Below are positions 37,240-47,261 of a stretch of DNA of 64,000 nucleotides, in pieces (position 1 is the first letter of the stretch; the number at the start of each line of letters is the position of its first letter). The notes beneath the pieces are model-generated. The model was given only the letters and a program-made list of their open reading frames with translations. It was not told where the DNA came from and did no database searches. The DNA comes from Sulfopaludibacter sp963835555 (GTDB lineage: Bacteria > Acidobacteriota > Terriglobia > Bryobacterales > Bryobacteraceae): contig CAWIGC010000038.1 of the NCBI GenBank assembly GCA_963835555.1, positions 536,413 through 600,412 on the forward strand. Reading direction: 5' to 3'. The position numbers were made by a program, and so were the translations under genes.

Positions 37240-38955
37240 CTACATCCTGATCCAGTACGGCATCAGGCGCAGGTAGCCCCCTTGCATCCACGCGCGATAC
37301 GGAACGTTGCCGAAGACCTGTTTGAGTTGGGCGTCCAAGGCATCGGGCTGCGATTTCTTCGTCAGGAAATCGAACAGTGTGCGCGACTGCGGGTAGACAT
37401 CGATATTCACGTTCTGGTTGGCCGCGATGTGCGCCTTCTCCTTCACCAGTTGGACCGCCGTATCCAGCCCGCCGAGTTGATCCACCAGCCCATGCGATTG
37501 CGCATCCGTACCCAGCCACACGCGCCCCTGGGCTACCGGCTCGATCTGGTCGAACGTCCGGTGCCGCGCCGCGGCCACCTTGCTGACGAAGTCGCGATAG
37601 CTCTCGTCGATCCCCTTGCGCAGCAGATCGCGTTCCTCCGGGGTCAGGGCGCTATAGTCGGAATCGATATCGGCGTGGCGGCCCCGCTCGACGAAGTTCT
37701 TGGTGACGCCGAGTTTGTCATACAGCCCGTGCAGGTTGGGTTTCCCGAAGACCACCCCGATGGAGCCGGTTTCCGTCGCCGGATAAGCCACGATCGGCGC
37801 GCCCGCCATGGCCATGTAGTAGCCCCCCGAAGCCGCCACGTCGCTCATCGAAATCACCAGCGGCTTCTTCTGGCTCAGCAGGTTCATCTCGCGCCACATT
37901 TCGTCGGAGGCAGTGACTTCTCCTCCCGGAGAATCGATGCGCACGATCACACCCTTCACGCCCGCATCGGCGGCCACCTGACGAAGCATCCGGTCGAATC
38001 CGTAGCTGGTCAGGTTGTCCTCCGTGCCGTCATCGGTGGAATCGCCGCGGATGATGTCGCCCTGCGCCACCACCAGGGCTATCCGGCTGGTACCGCCCAG
38101 ACCCACGCTGCTCGCCGGAACCTTGGCATAGCTCTCGATCGAAACCTTCTTCGGTTCGCCGGATTTCAGCGCGGTCTTGAGTTCGCCGTACATCTGGTCT
38201 TCAAAGCGGAGTTCATCCACCAGGCCCGCTTTCAGCCCCTGTGCGGCCGTGTACGGACCCTGATCGATCAGCGCGCGGACTTCGTCGGGCGACTTCTTTC
38301 TCCCGGCCGCAATGCGGTTCACGATATTGCCATAGATGCCGTCTACCACCCGGTCCATCACTTCGTGCGTTTCCGGGCTCATGTCGGAACGGGTGAACAT
38401 ATCGCCGAAATCCTTGTACTTGCCGGCATGTTCGATTTCCACGTTCACGCCCAGTTTGTCCAGGGTCTTCTTGAAGTACATCACCTCGGCGCGCAGTCCC
38501 TTGATATACATCTGATCGGCGGGCCCGATAAAGATCCGGTCCGCGCCCATCGCCACGTAGTAATCGTGCATCGCGGGGGTGCGCAGATAGGCGTAAACGG
38601 GCTTGCCGGATTTGCGAAACTGCTCCAGATCGGCGCGCAGTTCCTCGCTCTTGGCCCATCCCACAGTCAGCCCCTCCGGCTCCAGGACCACTGCCTTGAT
38701 GTGCGGATCCACCGCCGCCTTGCGCAGCGCCATCCATACGTTGCCGATGGTGATGGCGGGGCCGCGGCCCAGAAAATCGGGCAGCTCGATAGGCGGCTTC
38801 TCCGGAATATCGCCCTCCAGGCGGAGCACCAGCACCGAGTTATCGGCGATCTGGGGCGGTTTCTCACGCAGGCGCAGCGCCGCAAAGAACAGCAGGATCA
38901 CGGACAGGAACACCAGCGCAACGCCGGTAATCAAACCGATCAGGAACTTGGCCAT
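37240..38955 (-). CDS. sppA: signal peptide peptidase SppA, 67-kDa type
   Basis: 571-residue membrane-anchored serine protease that digests cleaved signal peptides. An N-terminal anchor (FLIGLITGVALVFLSVILLF) precedes two tandem peptidase S49 domains. The general-base lysine is in HAGKYKDFGDMF (probably K181). The catalytic serine is S376 in SDVAASGGYYMA. The double-domain length matches the E. coli SppA type. Frame intact. Confidence 0.93.
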   Translation of the reverse strand: MAKFLIGLITGVALVFLSVILLFFAALRLREKPPQIADNSVLVLRLEGDIPEKPPIELPDFLGRGPAITIGNVWMALRKAAVDPHIKAVVLEPEGLTVGWAKSEELRADLEQFRKSGKPVYAYLRTPAMHDYYVAMGADRIFIGPADQMYIKGLRAEVMYFKKTLDKLGVNVEIEHAGKYKDFGDMFTRSDMSPETHEVMDRVVDGIYGNIVNRIAAGRKKSPDEVRALIDQGPYTAAQGLKAGLVDELRFEDQMYGELKTALKSGEPKKVSIESYAKVPASSVGLGGTSRIALVVAQGDIIRGDSTDDGTEDNLTSYGFDRMLRQVAADAGVKGVIVRIDSPGGEVTASDEMWREMNLLSQKKPLVISMSDVAASGGYYMAMAGAPIVAYPATETGSIGVVFGKPNLHGLYDKLGVTKNFVERGRHADIDSDYSALTPEERDLLRKGIDESYRDFVSKVAAARHRTFDQIEPVAQGRVWLGTDAQSHGLVDQLGGLDTAVQLVKEKAHIAANQNVNIDVYPQSRTLFDFLTKKSQPDALDAQLKQVFGNVPYRAWMQGGYLRLMPYWIRM

Positions 38956-38973
38956 GGCTACTTTGATAGTAGC

Positions 38974-40356
38974 TTAGACCGCCTCCTCGCCCTTCCGCAG
39001 AGCGCGCAGATCGATACCCAGCGCCTGGCACTTTTTGTAAAGATGGCTACGCTCCAGGCCCAGCGCCTTGGCGGTATCGGTCATGCGCTGGTTGTGCCGC
39101 CTCAGTTCGGCCAGAATCTGATCGCGCTCGAACGTACCCACCCGCTCGGCCAGAGGGCCTTCGAAGCTCGGCGCCGCCGCCGAAACGGGCGGATCGCCGT
39201 GATTTTGCGGCAGCGCCAGCCGTACCGCCGCAGCGTCCACCGCGCCGTCCGCCAGCAGCAGCAGCCGCTCCACCACGTTGCGAAGCTCGCGGACATTGCC
39301 GGTCCAGGGATAGCGTTCCAGGGCCTGCAGGGCCTCTGCCGTGAACGGCTTCGGTTTCCATCCGTTCTGTTCGGCCACCTGTGCCGCGAAGTGCGCTACC
39401 AGCGCCGGAATATCGCCGGGACGCTCGCGCAGCGGAGGCAGGAACAGCGGAAAAACGTAGATGCGATGGTACAGGTCCTGGCGGAAAGCGCCCTTCTTCA
39501 CCAGGTCGTCCAGATTGTGATGCGTGGCCACCAGCACACGCACATCCACCGGGATGGTGCGGTCGCCGCCTACACGCTCCACCTGCCGTTCTTCCAGCAC
39601 GCGCAGCAGCTTGGCCTGCATCGCCAGCGGCATGTCGCCGATTTCGTCCAGAAACAGCGTGCCGTGATTGGCCTGTTCGAACTTGCCGATGTGGCGCGAA
39701 GCGGCGCCCGTGAAGGAACCTTTTTCGTGGCCGAACAGCTCGGATTCGATCAGCTCCCCCGGCACCGCCGCGCAGTTCAAAGTCACGAATGGGCCGTCGC
39801 GCCGCGGGCTGCGCTCATGCAGGGCCCGGGCAATCAGTTCCTTGCCGGTTCCGGTCTCCCCCAGAATGCAGACGCGCGCCTCGCTGGCCGCCACGCGATC
39901 CACCTGCGCCATCACGCGGTGCATGGCTTCTCCGGCGTGGACAATCTCGTGCTTGCCCACCCGCTGTCGCAAGTCGCGGTTCTCCTGCTCCAGGCGTTTC
40001 AACCGGAGCACGTTGTCCACGGTCAGCAGCAGCTTGTCGGTAGACAGCGGCTTCTCCAGAAAATCGACCGCGCCCAGGCGTGTGGCCCGCACCGCCATTT
40101 CGATATTGGCCTGGCCCGAAATCATCACCACGGGCACCGAGATGCCCAGATTGCGCAGGTCTTCCAGCAGCGAAAGGCCGTCCTTTCCCGGCATCACCAC
40201 GTCCGAAAGCATCATGTCGAACGGTGTGGACTTCACCAGTTCCAGCGCGCGCGCCGCGTTGTCGCATACCGTGGCCTCATGTCCGGCCAGGCGGAAGGCG
40301 CGCGCCAGGGACGCCAGCGTGTTGGCGTCGTCATCGACAATCAGCAGATGTGCCAT
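38974..40356 (-). CDS. NtrC-family sigma-54 response regulator
   Basis: 460 residues. The receiver domain has phospho-acceptor D52 (LSDVVMPGKDG). The AAA+ domain has GETGTGKE and GSFTGA (sigma-54 contact loop) and LFLDEIGDMPLAMQ. The C-terminal Fis-type HTH is MTDTAKALGLERSHLYKKCQ. It probably receives phosphate from a kinase encoded elsewhere or nearby; none is in the same operon on this strand except distant hybrids. sppA begins 18 bp after its stop and may be co-transcribed. Confidence 0.93.
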   Translation of the reverse strand: MAHLLIVDDDANTLASLARAFRLAGHEATVCDNAARALELVKSTPFDMMLSDVVMPGKDGLSLLEDLRNLGISVPVVMISGQANIEMAVRATRLGAVDFLEKPLSTDKLLLTVDNVLRLKRLEQENRDLRQRVGKHEIVHAGEAMHRVMAQVDRVAASEARVCILGETGTGKELIARALHERSPRRDGPFVTLNCAAVPGELIESELFGHEKGSFTGAASRHIGKFEQANHGTLFLDEIGDMPLAMQAKLLRVLEERQVERVGGDRTIPVDVRVLVATHHNLDDLVKKGAFRQDLYHRIYVFPLFLPPLRERPGDIPALVAHFAAQVAEQNGWKPKPFTAEALQALERYPWTGNVRELRNVVERLLLLADGAVDAAAVRLALPQNHGDPPVSAAAPSFEGPLAERVGTFERDQILAELRRHNQRMTDTAKALGLERSHLYKKCQALGIDLRALRKGEEAV

Positions 40357-40383
40357 AGAAAAGGGGCTAAGAGTCTGTCCCCT

Positions 40384-41523
40384 TTATAACAACTCCCGGA
40401 CCGCCTTCTCTACCCGTTCCAGTTCGGCGATCTCCACGCCCAGCGGCGCCGTCTTCAGCTCGGCGAACTTGCGGGCGCTCACCATCACCCGGCTTTCCAT
40501 CGATCCCACCACGCTGTTATGCGCCTCCACGGCCCGCTCCAGACACCGGCCCACGCGGTTCATATGGTCGCCCATATCGCTGAGCCGCTTGAACAGCTCT
40601 TTGCCCAGCGCGCTGATTTCCGCCGCATTTTCCGCGATCTTTTCCTGCCGCCAGCCGTAGGCCACCGCCCGCAGCAGCGCGATCAGCGTGGTGGGCGTAG
40701 CCAGAATCACGTTCTGCTCCACCCCGGCTTCGATCAGTGCCGCATCGCTCTCCAGCGCGGCGCTGAAGAAGCACTCGCCCGGCAAAAACAGGACCACGAA
40801 CTCCGGCGCGTGATCGAACTGCTCCCAGTACGACTTCCGCCCCAGCGCGATCACGTGCGTGCGCACCTGCCGCGCGTGATCGGCAAAACGCGCCTTCCGC
40901 GTGGCATCGTCGGGCGCCTCGATGGCGCGCAGGTACGCGTCCAGCGGCGTCTTCGCATCCACCACGATGGTCTTGCCCGCCGGCAGCCGCACCAGCAGGT
41001 CGGGACGCAGGCGGCCCTCTTCGCCGAACAGCGTGGTCTGCGCGCTGAAGTCGCAATGGTCCAGCATCCCGGCCATTTCCACCACGCGCCGCAGTTGAAT
41101 CTCGCCCCAGTTGCCGCGCACCGCCGGCGTGCGCAGCGCCGTCACCAGCTTGCCGGTCTCGGCGCGTAGTTGCGACTGCGTCTCCAGCAGGCTGCGCACC
41201 TGCTCGTGCAGCGACGCATAGGCCCCGGCTCGCGCTTTTTCCATTTCCTGAATCTGCGCATCCACCTTCTCCAGCGACGCGCGCACCGGCGTCACCAGTT
41301 CGCCGATGGCCCGCTGCCGCATCTCCAGATCGCCGGAAGCGGATATCTGGGTTTGCGCCAGCGTGGCCTTAGCCAGATCCAGAAACGCCTGATTGTTACG
41401 TGCCAGCGCATCCGCCGAAAGAGCCCGGAACGCCGCTTCCGTGTCCTGCCTCCGCCACCGCAACACCGCCCACGCCAGCACAAAGCCCGCAATAAAACAG
41501 AGAACCGGGAGAATGTTTTGCAT
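40384..41523 (-). CDS. rmuC: DNA recombination protein RmuC homologue
   Basis: 379 residues. An N-terminal membrane anchor (ILPVLCFIAGFVLAWAVL) is followed by a coiled coil (about 30-130) and the RmuC nuclease-like domain (RGNWGEIQLRRVVEMAGM, VVDAKTPLDAYLRA, VVLFLPGECFFSAAL). RmuC limits DNA inversions at short repeats. It lies upstream of the NtrC-type gene, 27 bp apart. Frame intact. Confidence 0.93.
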   Translation of the reverse strand: MQNILPVLCFIAGFVLAWAVLRWRRQDTEAAFRALSADALARNNQAFLDLAKATLAQTQISASGDLEMRQRAIGELVTPVRASLEKVDAQIQEMEKARAGAYASLHEQVRSLLETQSQLRAETGKLVTALRTPAVRGNWGEIQLRRVVEMAGMLDHCDFSAQTTLFGEEGRLRPDLLVRLPAGKTIVVDAKTPLDAYLRAIEAPDDATRKARFADHARQVRTHVIALGRKSYWEQFDHAPEFVVLFLPGECFFSAALESDAALIEAGVEQNVILATPTTLIALLRAVAYGWRQEKIAENAAEISALGKELFKRLSDMGDHMNRVGRCLERAVEAHNSVVGSMESRVMVSARKFAELKTAPLGVEIAELERVEKAVRELL

Positions 41524-41616
41524 CTCAGGTACTATTATCGCGCGCGCCGCGCGCCGCCCGGGGACATATCAATGGGCCGGCGACGGCCGGATGAGGCCTT
41601 CCTCCGAATGGCGCTG

Positions 41617-42015
41617 CTATTTCCCCCGTTCCAGCAACCCCTTAACCAGAGCCCCCAGCTTCAGAAACGCCGCGTAATCCGAAGGTTTCTCAAAGTAGCC
41701 ATCGAATCCCAACGCCGTCAACTCCTCGCGATCCTGAGAAACCGCCGATGAAGTAACCACCAGCACCGCCAGATCCTTCGTCCGCAAATTAGTGCGAATG
41801 TGCCGTAATACCTCCCGTCCGCTGTACTTCGGAAGATTCAAATCCAGAAGCACCAGGGCTGGCCGGTCTTCTTCATCCAGAAACCGCAGCGCCGTCTGGC
41901 CATCGTGAACTACGTCGAGCTCGGCCCGAACACCCGCGCCCTCCAACGCTTCCCGAATCAGGAACACATCCGTCTTGCTGTCCTCAATCACCAGCACGCG
42001 CGGCGCCTCGTCCAT
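41617..42015 (-). CDS. single-domain response regulator (Rcp1-like)
   Basis: 132-residue receiver with acidic pocket IEDSKTD, phospho-acceptor Asp in VLLDLNLPKYSG and Lys in YFEKPSDY. The NLP motif and long beta4-alpha4 region are typical of Rcp1-type regulators partnered with phytochrome-like or PAS hybrid kinases. The ATG at 42015 follows the stop of the hybrid kinase by 7 bp, so the two are an operon and likely partners. Confidence 0.92.
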   Translation of the reverse strand: MDEAPRVLVIEDSKTDVFLIREALEGAGVRAELDVVHDGQTALRFLDEEDRPALVLLDLNLPKYSGREVLRHIRTNLRTKDLAVLVVTSSAVSQDREELTALGFDGYFEKPSDYAAFLKLGALVKGLLERGK

Positions 42016-42022
42016 CGAATCC

Positions 42023-45000
42023 TCACCCAGGGAGCGTGAAGTAGAATCGGCATCCCTCGCCGGCATCGGATTCGACCCAGATGCGGCCGTGATAGCGCTC
42101 GACGATCCGCTTACATATGGCCAGGCCGATACCTGTCCCCGAGTATTCGTCGCTTGTGTGAAGGCGTTTAAATAGTCCAAAGATCTGCTCCCTGAATGCG
42201 GGCTCAATACCGATTCCGCGATCCGCAACGCAGAACAGCCAGAAGCCATCCTGCCGCCGCGCTGTAATCCTTACGACCGGAGCAACCCCCGGCCGCCGGT
42301 ACTTGAGTGCATTGCCGATCAAGTTCTGAAAAAGAGACTGAATTTGCGTCGGATGAACGGACACATAGGGCAATGGGTCAGCTTGTACCGAACCGCCGCT
42401 TTCCGCGATCGTCCCTTTGAGGTTGGCCAGCGCTGTCTGCAAAGCCGCCATCGCGTCCACGGGCTCACTCGGCTTGTCTACCATCGATGCCTGCGTGTAC
42501 GCCAGCAGATCCCGCACCAGCGCCTCCATGCGGTCCGCGCCGGTCCGCACGTTTTCCAGGAAGTCTACTGCCCTGCCGTCCAACTTATCCCGATATCGCT
42601 TGCCCAGCATTTCGCTGTAGATCTTCACGGTGCGCAGCGGCTCTTTCAGATCGTGACTCGCGGAATAGGCGAACTGTTCCAGATCCTGGTTTACCCTCCG
42701 CAGTTCCTCTTCCGCGATCTTCCGCTCCGTCACGTCGCGCGTTGTCCCGGCAATCAACTCCACCTCGCCATTGGCACCCACCACCGGTACGAAAATGTAA
42801 TCGTAAATGCGCCGGCCCGCCGTGCCACTGAATGGCACTTCGCCGCGAACCGCCCGCCGCGCGGACACTACCTCTTCAATCTCCCGGTCATGCATCTCCG
42901 CGTGCCAGGGCTCGTAACCCAACTCCAGGCAACTCTTCCCCAGAGCCTCTTCGCGTGTCTTTCCCCACATCTTCAGCAAAGAGTCGTTCGCGAAAACAAA
43001 CCGGTGATCCCGGTCGAAGACATACACCAGGTCCGGCGTGCTCGATACAATCGCCTCGTAGAGCCGGCGCTGCTGTTCCGATTCCGCCGTCAATCGCGCG
43101 ATCTCCTCCTCCGCAAGCTTACGTTTAGACACATCCCGCGCCGTGCCGAACCACTCGATCACCTCGCCATCCCCGCTCAACCGCGGCACCGCCCGGGAAT
43201 GCGTCCAACCCAGCGACCCGTCCGCCCGGATTACCCGGTGTTCCAGTTCAAACATCGTCTTACTCTGGATCGCTTTCGCGACCGTCCGCAAAACCATCTC
43301 ATGGTCGTCCGGATGGATATACCGGTTCAGCCAACTGCGGCTCGGGTCCGTCGTGTCGGCCATAAGATCCCTACCCGATAGTCGCCGCATTTCGCTCCAG
43401 TCCGGACTCATTTGGTAAATCGCGTCTGCATTGGCCGTCACAAACGCCCGGAACCGCTCCTCGGACTCCTTAATCTCCTCGCGAACACTCACCTGCGACG
43501 AAATATCCCGGAAATAGCAAACCACGCCGAAGCGTCCGTCGGGAAGCGGAATACGATTGATCCGCCACTCGTAATATTCAGTTCCGCCGCGATCCATACG
43601 CAGGGAACTGTATTCCGGCGCTTCATACGCTTCGCCGGTCTCCAGCGTATGGCGAAATAGCCGCACGACTTCGTCGGCAGATTTCCTCGGGCCACAGCTT
43701 GTGAATCACCTCGTTGAAATCGCGTCCAATCAAATCGGGGATATTGCCGAAAACCGGCATCGCCTTCGGATTGGCATGCCGGATCCGGAAATCGTCATCC
43801 ACCAGGTACACCCCAATCGGCGCCTCGTTCAGCAGCGTTTCGAATTGCGCGCGCGCCTCATTCCGTACCTGTCTCAGTTGCAGAGCCGTTTCCACCCGCG
43901 CCAGGAGTTCGTTCGCGCTGAACGGCTTCACCAGATAATCGTCGGCCCCCGCCGCCATACCTTCAATGCGGCTCTCCTCACCGGCGCGCGCGGACAGCAG
44001 GATTACCGGGATGTCGCGCAAATAGGGATCGGCCCGCAATGCCTGCAGCAGTCCATAGCCGTCAAGCCTCGGCATCATGACATCCGAGAGAATCAGGGCC
44101 GGCGGGTGAGCACGCGCGGCTTCCAGAGCCGCCTCGCCATCGCCCACCGCCTCCACATCGTACCGGTCGCCCAGCAACCGGCTCACATAGGCGCGCATGT
44201 CCGCGTTGTCATCCGCCCAGAGAATCCGGGACAGCCTCGCGGACCGTCGCGGGGTCTCCGCCGGGCCATTCAACCCCACGTGGTCGGGGAGCCAGCGCAA
44301 CGCCTCCTCCACATATGCCGCCGGCGTCACCGCGGTAGAAGCGCGCGCATCGGCCGCCCGTATCCGTCCCACGTCCAGATGCGCTTTGCCCATCGGAATG
44401 GTAACCGTAAACGTGCTGCCTTGTCCGAAAACGCTCTCCACCGCAATTGTTCCGCCGTGAAGCCGCGCCAGTTCCTTCACCAGCGCCAGACCAATCCCGG
44501 TGCCCTCATGCGTTCTACCGCGGTTCCGTTCGACCCGGTGAAACCTCTCGAACATGTGCGGCAATTCTTCACTCGGAATCCCCACCCCCGTGTCGCGAAC
44601 CGTCAGCCGGGCCGACCCGTCCACCGTCTCCAGCCGCACGCCGATCCCGCCTTCCAGCGTGAACTTGAAAGCATTGCTCAGAAGATTCAGGACGATCTTC
44701 TCCCACATGCCCCGGTCCACATAGACCGCCTCGCCACTTTGGAGCGGCGCGCACTCCACATGCAGCCGCAGACCCGCTCTCTCGCAGAGCGACCGGAAAT
44801 TGCTCGCCAGTTCCGCCGTGAACGCCGCCAGATCCGTGGCCTCGTACAATGCCTGCGCGCGCCCCGCCTCAATCCGCGAGAAGTCCAGCATGGTATTGAC
44901 CAGCTTCAGCAGGCGCAACGCATTGCGATGAGAAATAGCAAGACTGTCCGCGGCGCCTGCCGGCATGGCGCCATGCCGGCCCGAGAGGGTATCTTCCAGC

Positions 45001-45962
45001 GGACCCAGGAGCAGCGTCAACGGCGTGCGGAATTCATGGCTGACATTGGCGAAGAACTGCGTCTTCAAAACATCCAGCTTCGCCAGTTCCTCCCGCTGCC
45101 GCGCGATCTCGCGCTCATATGCCTTTTTCTCCGTGATGTCCCGGCCCTCCGCCGCGATGAACACCACCTTCCCCGCTTCGTCTTTCACCGGCATCAAAGA
45201 CGCATCGATCACGATGGTCTCCTTCCCGCCGGCGCGGCCATAAATCTCCGTATCCCACCGCACGAACTCGCCCTGCGCCGCGCGGCGGATGGAATCCCGT
45301 ATGCCGGAATTAATCTCCTCGGAAACCTGCCACCAAAACGTGGTCCAGAAAGGCCGCCCCTCGACATCGGAAAGTCTGATGCCTACCGCGTCCAGCGCGA
45401 CCTGATTGATCTCCAGCACCGTGCCCTGTGCGTCCAGCAGCCCTACAAATTGGACCATCGAGTCGAGCGCGATGCGCGCAATCTTCTGGCGGTAGCGCTC
45501 GCGCGTATCGTCCGCCAGCAACTCCGTGCCGCGTACGGTCAGCAACACTTCACCGCCCGCGCCCGTCACGTCGCGGGCTTCCGCCAGGAGTGATGTGACC
45601 GCCCCATCTTCGCTCCGCACCGGCGCGACGGTAAGATCCAGCAGCACCGTCTCCAGTCCGTTCTTCTGCACCCGCGATGGAACGTCGCAGCGGACGAAGT
45701 CGCCCCGAGCCGCCTGGAGCACAGCCTGCCGCACCGTCTCGACCGTCTCCTGCGAGGCCTCCCACCACATGGTCGTCCAAAAAGGCCGGCCAACTACCTC
45801 CGCCTCCGTCAGCCCCGCACGTTCCAGCGTAGCTGGGCTGCACCCGAGCACACCGCCTTCCAGGCTGATCGAACACACCAGCCGGAACCGGTCTGCCGTA
45901 TTCGCACGGCCAAACTTTTTCAGCAAGTGGTTAAGCGTGCCCTGCGCCCCCGCTACAGTCAT
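42023..45962 (-). CDS. giant hybrid sensor kinase PAS-PAS-HK-REC-PAS-PAS-PAS-HK (one frameshift)
   Basis: About 1312 residues. PAS domains lie at about 25-135 and 165-280. The first kinase has H309 (FFANVSHEFRTPLTLLLG), N430 and GTGIGLALV. A receiver follows with D627 (LILSDVMMPRLDG). Three more PAS/PAC modules precede a second kinase (LEQFAYSASHDLKEPLRTV to GTGIGLAICKRIVERYHG). One extra base near 43670 splits it (LWPEEICRRSRA|VVRLFRHT when corrected), and total length modulo 3 agrees with a single insertion. Cytosolic: no membrane helix is seen. It probably signals to the adjacent response regulator. Confidence 0.85.
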
Positions 45963-46234
45963 CCGGTTGCACCGCCCCGGTTGCCGGCAATCACGACGAT
46001 CATTCTAACAGCGTCCGCCCCAGCCCCCTCTACATCCTCGTAACACTCCTGCGAGGAATCGCACACACGAAAACCGGCACTTCCTGTTGCAAATCTTTCT
46101 TTTCCTGGGCATCATCGACCACCGTAATTTGAACGGATGTTCGGCCCCGCATCGCCGGCGACTTCCAAACCGTCATGTCGATTTCATCTAACTGCAATCC
46201 CAAGCCGCTACTCTCCGCCGGAGGAGGGTACACT

Positions 46235-47241
46235 TTGAATACACGCTATACGACAACACTAGCTCTGCCGTTCGCGGTCATGCTGTCCTCGATGGCCTAC
46301 AGCGCGGATCTGAAGCAGGATCATGTGCTGCTGGTCAGCATCGATGGAATGCACGCGGTCGATTACGAAAACTGCGTTTTACGACGTGGCTTGGGATCGC
46401 GTCCTGGCGCCGCCCCAAAACACCACCGGCAACGGATTGGCCGGCGGAGCTTGCATTGCGGGAAAAAATAACGGAACACAGACAGAATGCGAGGAAGGCA
46501 ATGAAATCAACCAGTTGCTACTGAACGGAGGCGGCCCGTACAAATCGGTCATCGACGGTGGCGTACTCTCGCTCGATCCCACCCGGCTGGTGCGCGATCC
46601 GTTCTCATAGCCTTCGGCATGAACTTCCAGGCCGTCAGCGTTGGTCAGAAGCTGATCGAAAACGGAGTCAAGGGCGGCTACACCGACGCCGCGGGAGATC
46701 CGACGCCCGAATTGTTGAGTGAAATCACATTCGTCGATGGCGCGATCGGCGAGATGGTTCAGGCGCTCAAGAGCCAAAATCTGCTGGAGGCCACCACCAT
46801 CATAATCACCGCCAGGCACGGCCAGTCCCCTATCGATCCCCATCGCTTTTTCCCGATTCCCGGCCACTCCGGCGCCAACGGTACGTCGCCGGCCAATCTC
46901 CTCGCCGCGCAGGGATACATGCCGGCAGTGGAAACGGCGGGTCCCGGCCCAACCGAGGATGATATTTCCCTATTATGCCTCTCGCCTGGGAACACCACCG
47001 CCACGAACACAACAGCAGCAGTCAATTTCCTGGAAAGCAACGCACAAACCGCGGGCATCGGCCGGATTTTCTAACAAGCCTCTCTCGGGACTATGTTTAA
47101 CGCACCTGGCGTGCCTACGGTGAACGGTCTTTGCTGCGCTTTGCTGCCCGGGGGCGCCCCCCGCACGCCCGATATCATCGTGGCGCCGAATATCCGGTTC
47201 CCTGGATGCGCCCGCATTTTCCGCTGCTCCGTGCAACAATG
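46235..47241 (+). pseudogene. alkaline-phosphatase-superfamily protein remnant with internal deletions
   Basis: A TTG at 46235 preceded by GGAGGAGGG, then a signal peptide (TTTLALPFAVMLSSMAYSA) and HVLLVSIDGMHAVDYENC, the metal-site start of the type I phosphodiesterase family. The sequence then jumps straight to YDVAWDRVLAPPQNTTGNGL, stops at 46608-46610 after TRLVRDPFS, resumes at GMNFQAVSVGQKLIENGVKG, and shows IITARHGQSPIDPHRFFPIP (metal-binding His). After the stop at 47072-47074, another frame gives TMFNAPGVPT and PRTPDIIVAPN. Blocks that normally connect these pieces are missing, so this is a true pseudogene. Confidence 0.75.
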
Positions 47242-47261
47242 AACGTCATGCCCAGACTCAT

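Noticed and set aside
37282..40389. A very long plus-strand open frame (over 1000 codons) opposite sppA and the NtrC-type regulator
   Set aside because: It is a mirror of two well-conserved minus-strand genes in GC-rich DNA; its composition (His/Gln/Arg-rich) is typical of antisense frames and it matches no family.
46030..46233. Minus-strand small open frame between the hybrid kinase start and the phosphatase remnant
   Set aside because: No Shine-Dalgarno, no recognisable domain, short, and next to pseudogene DNA; not supported as a gene.
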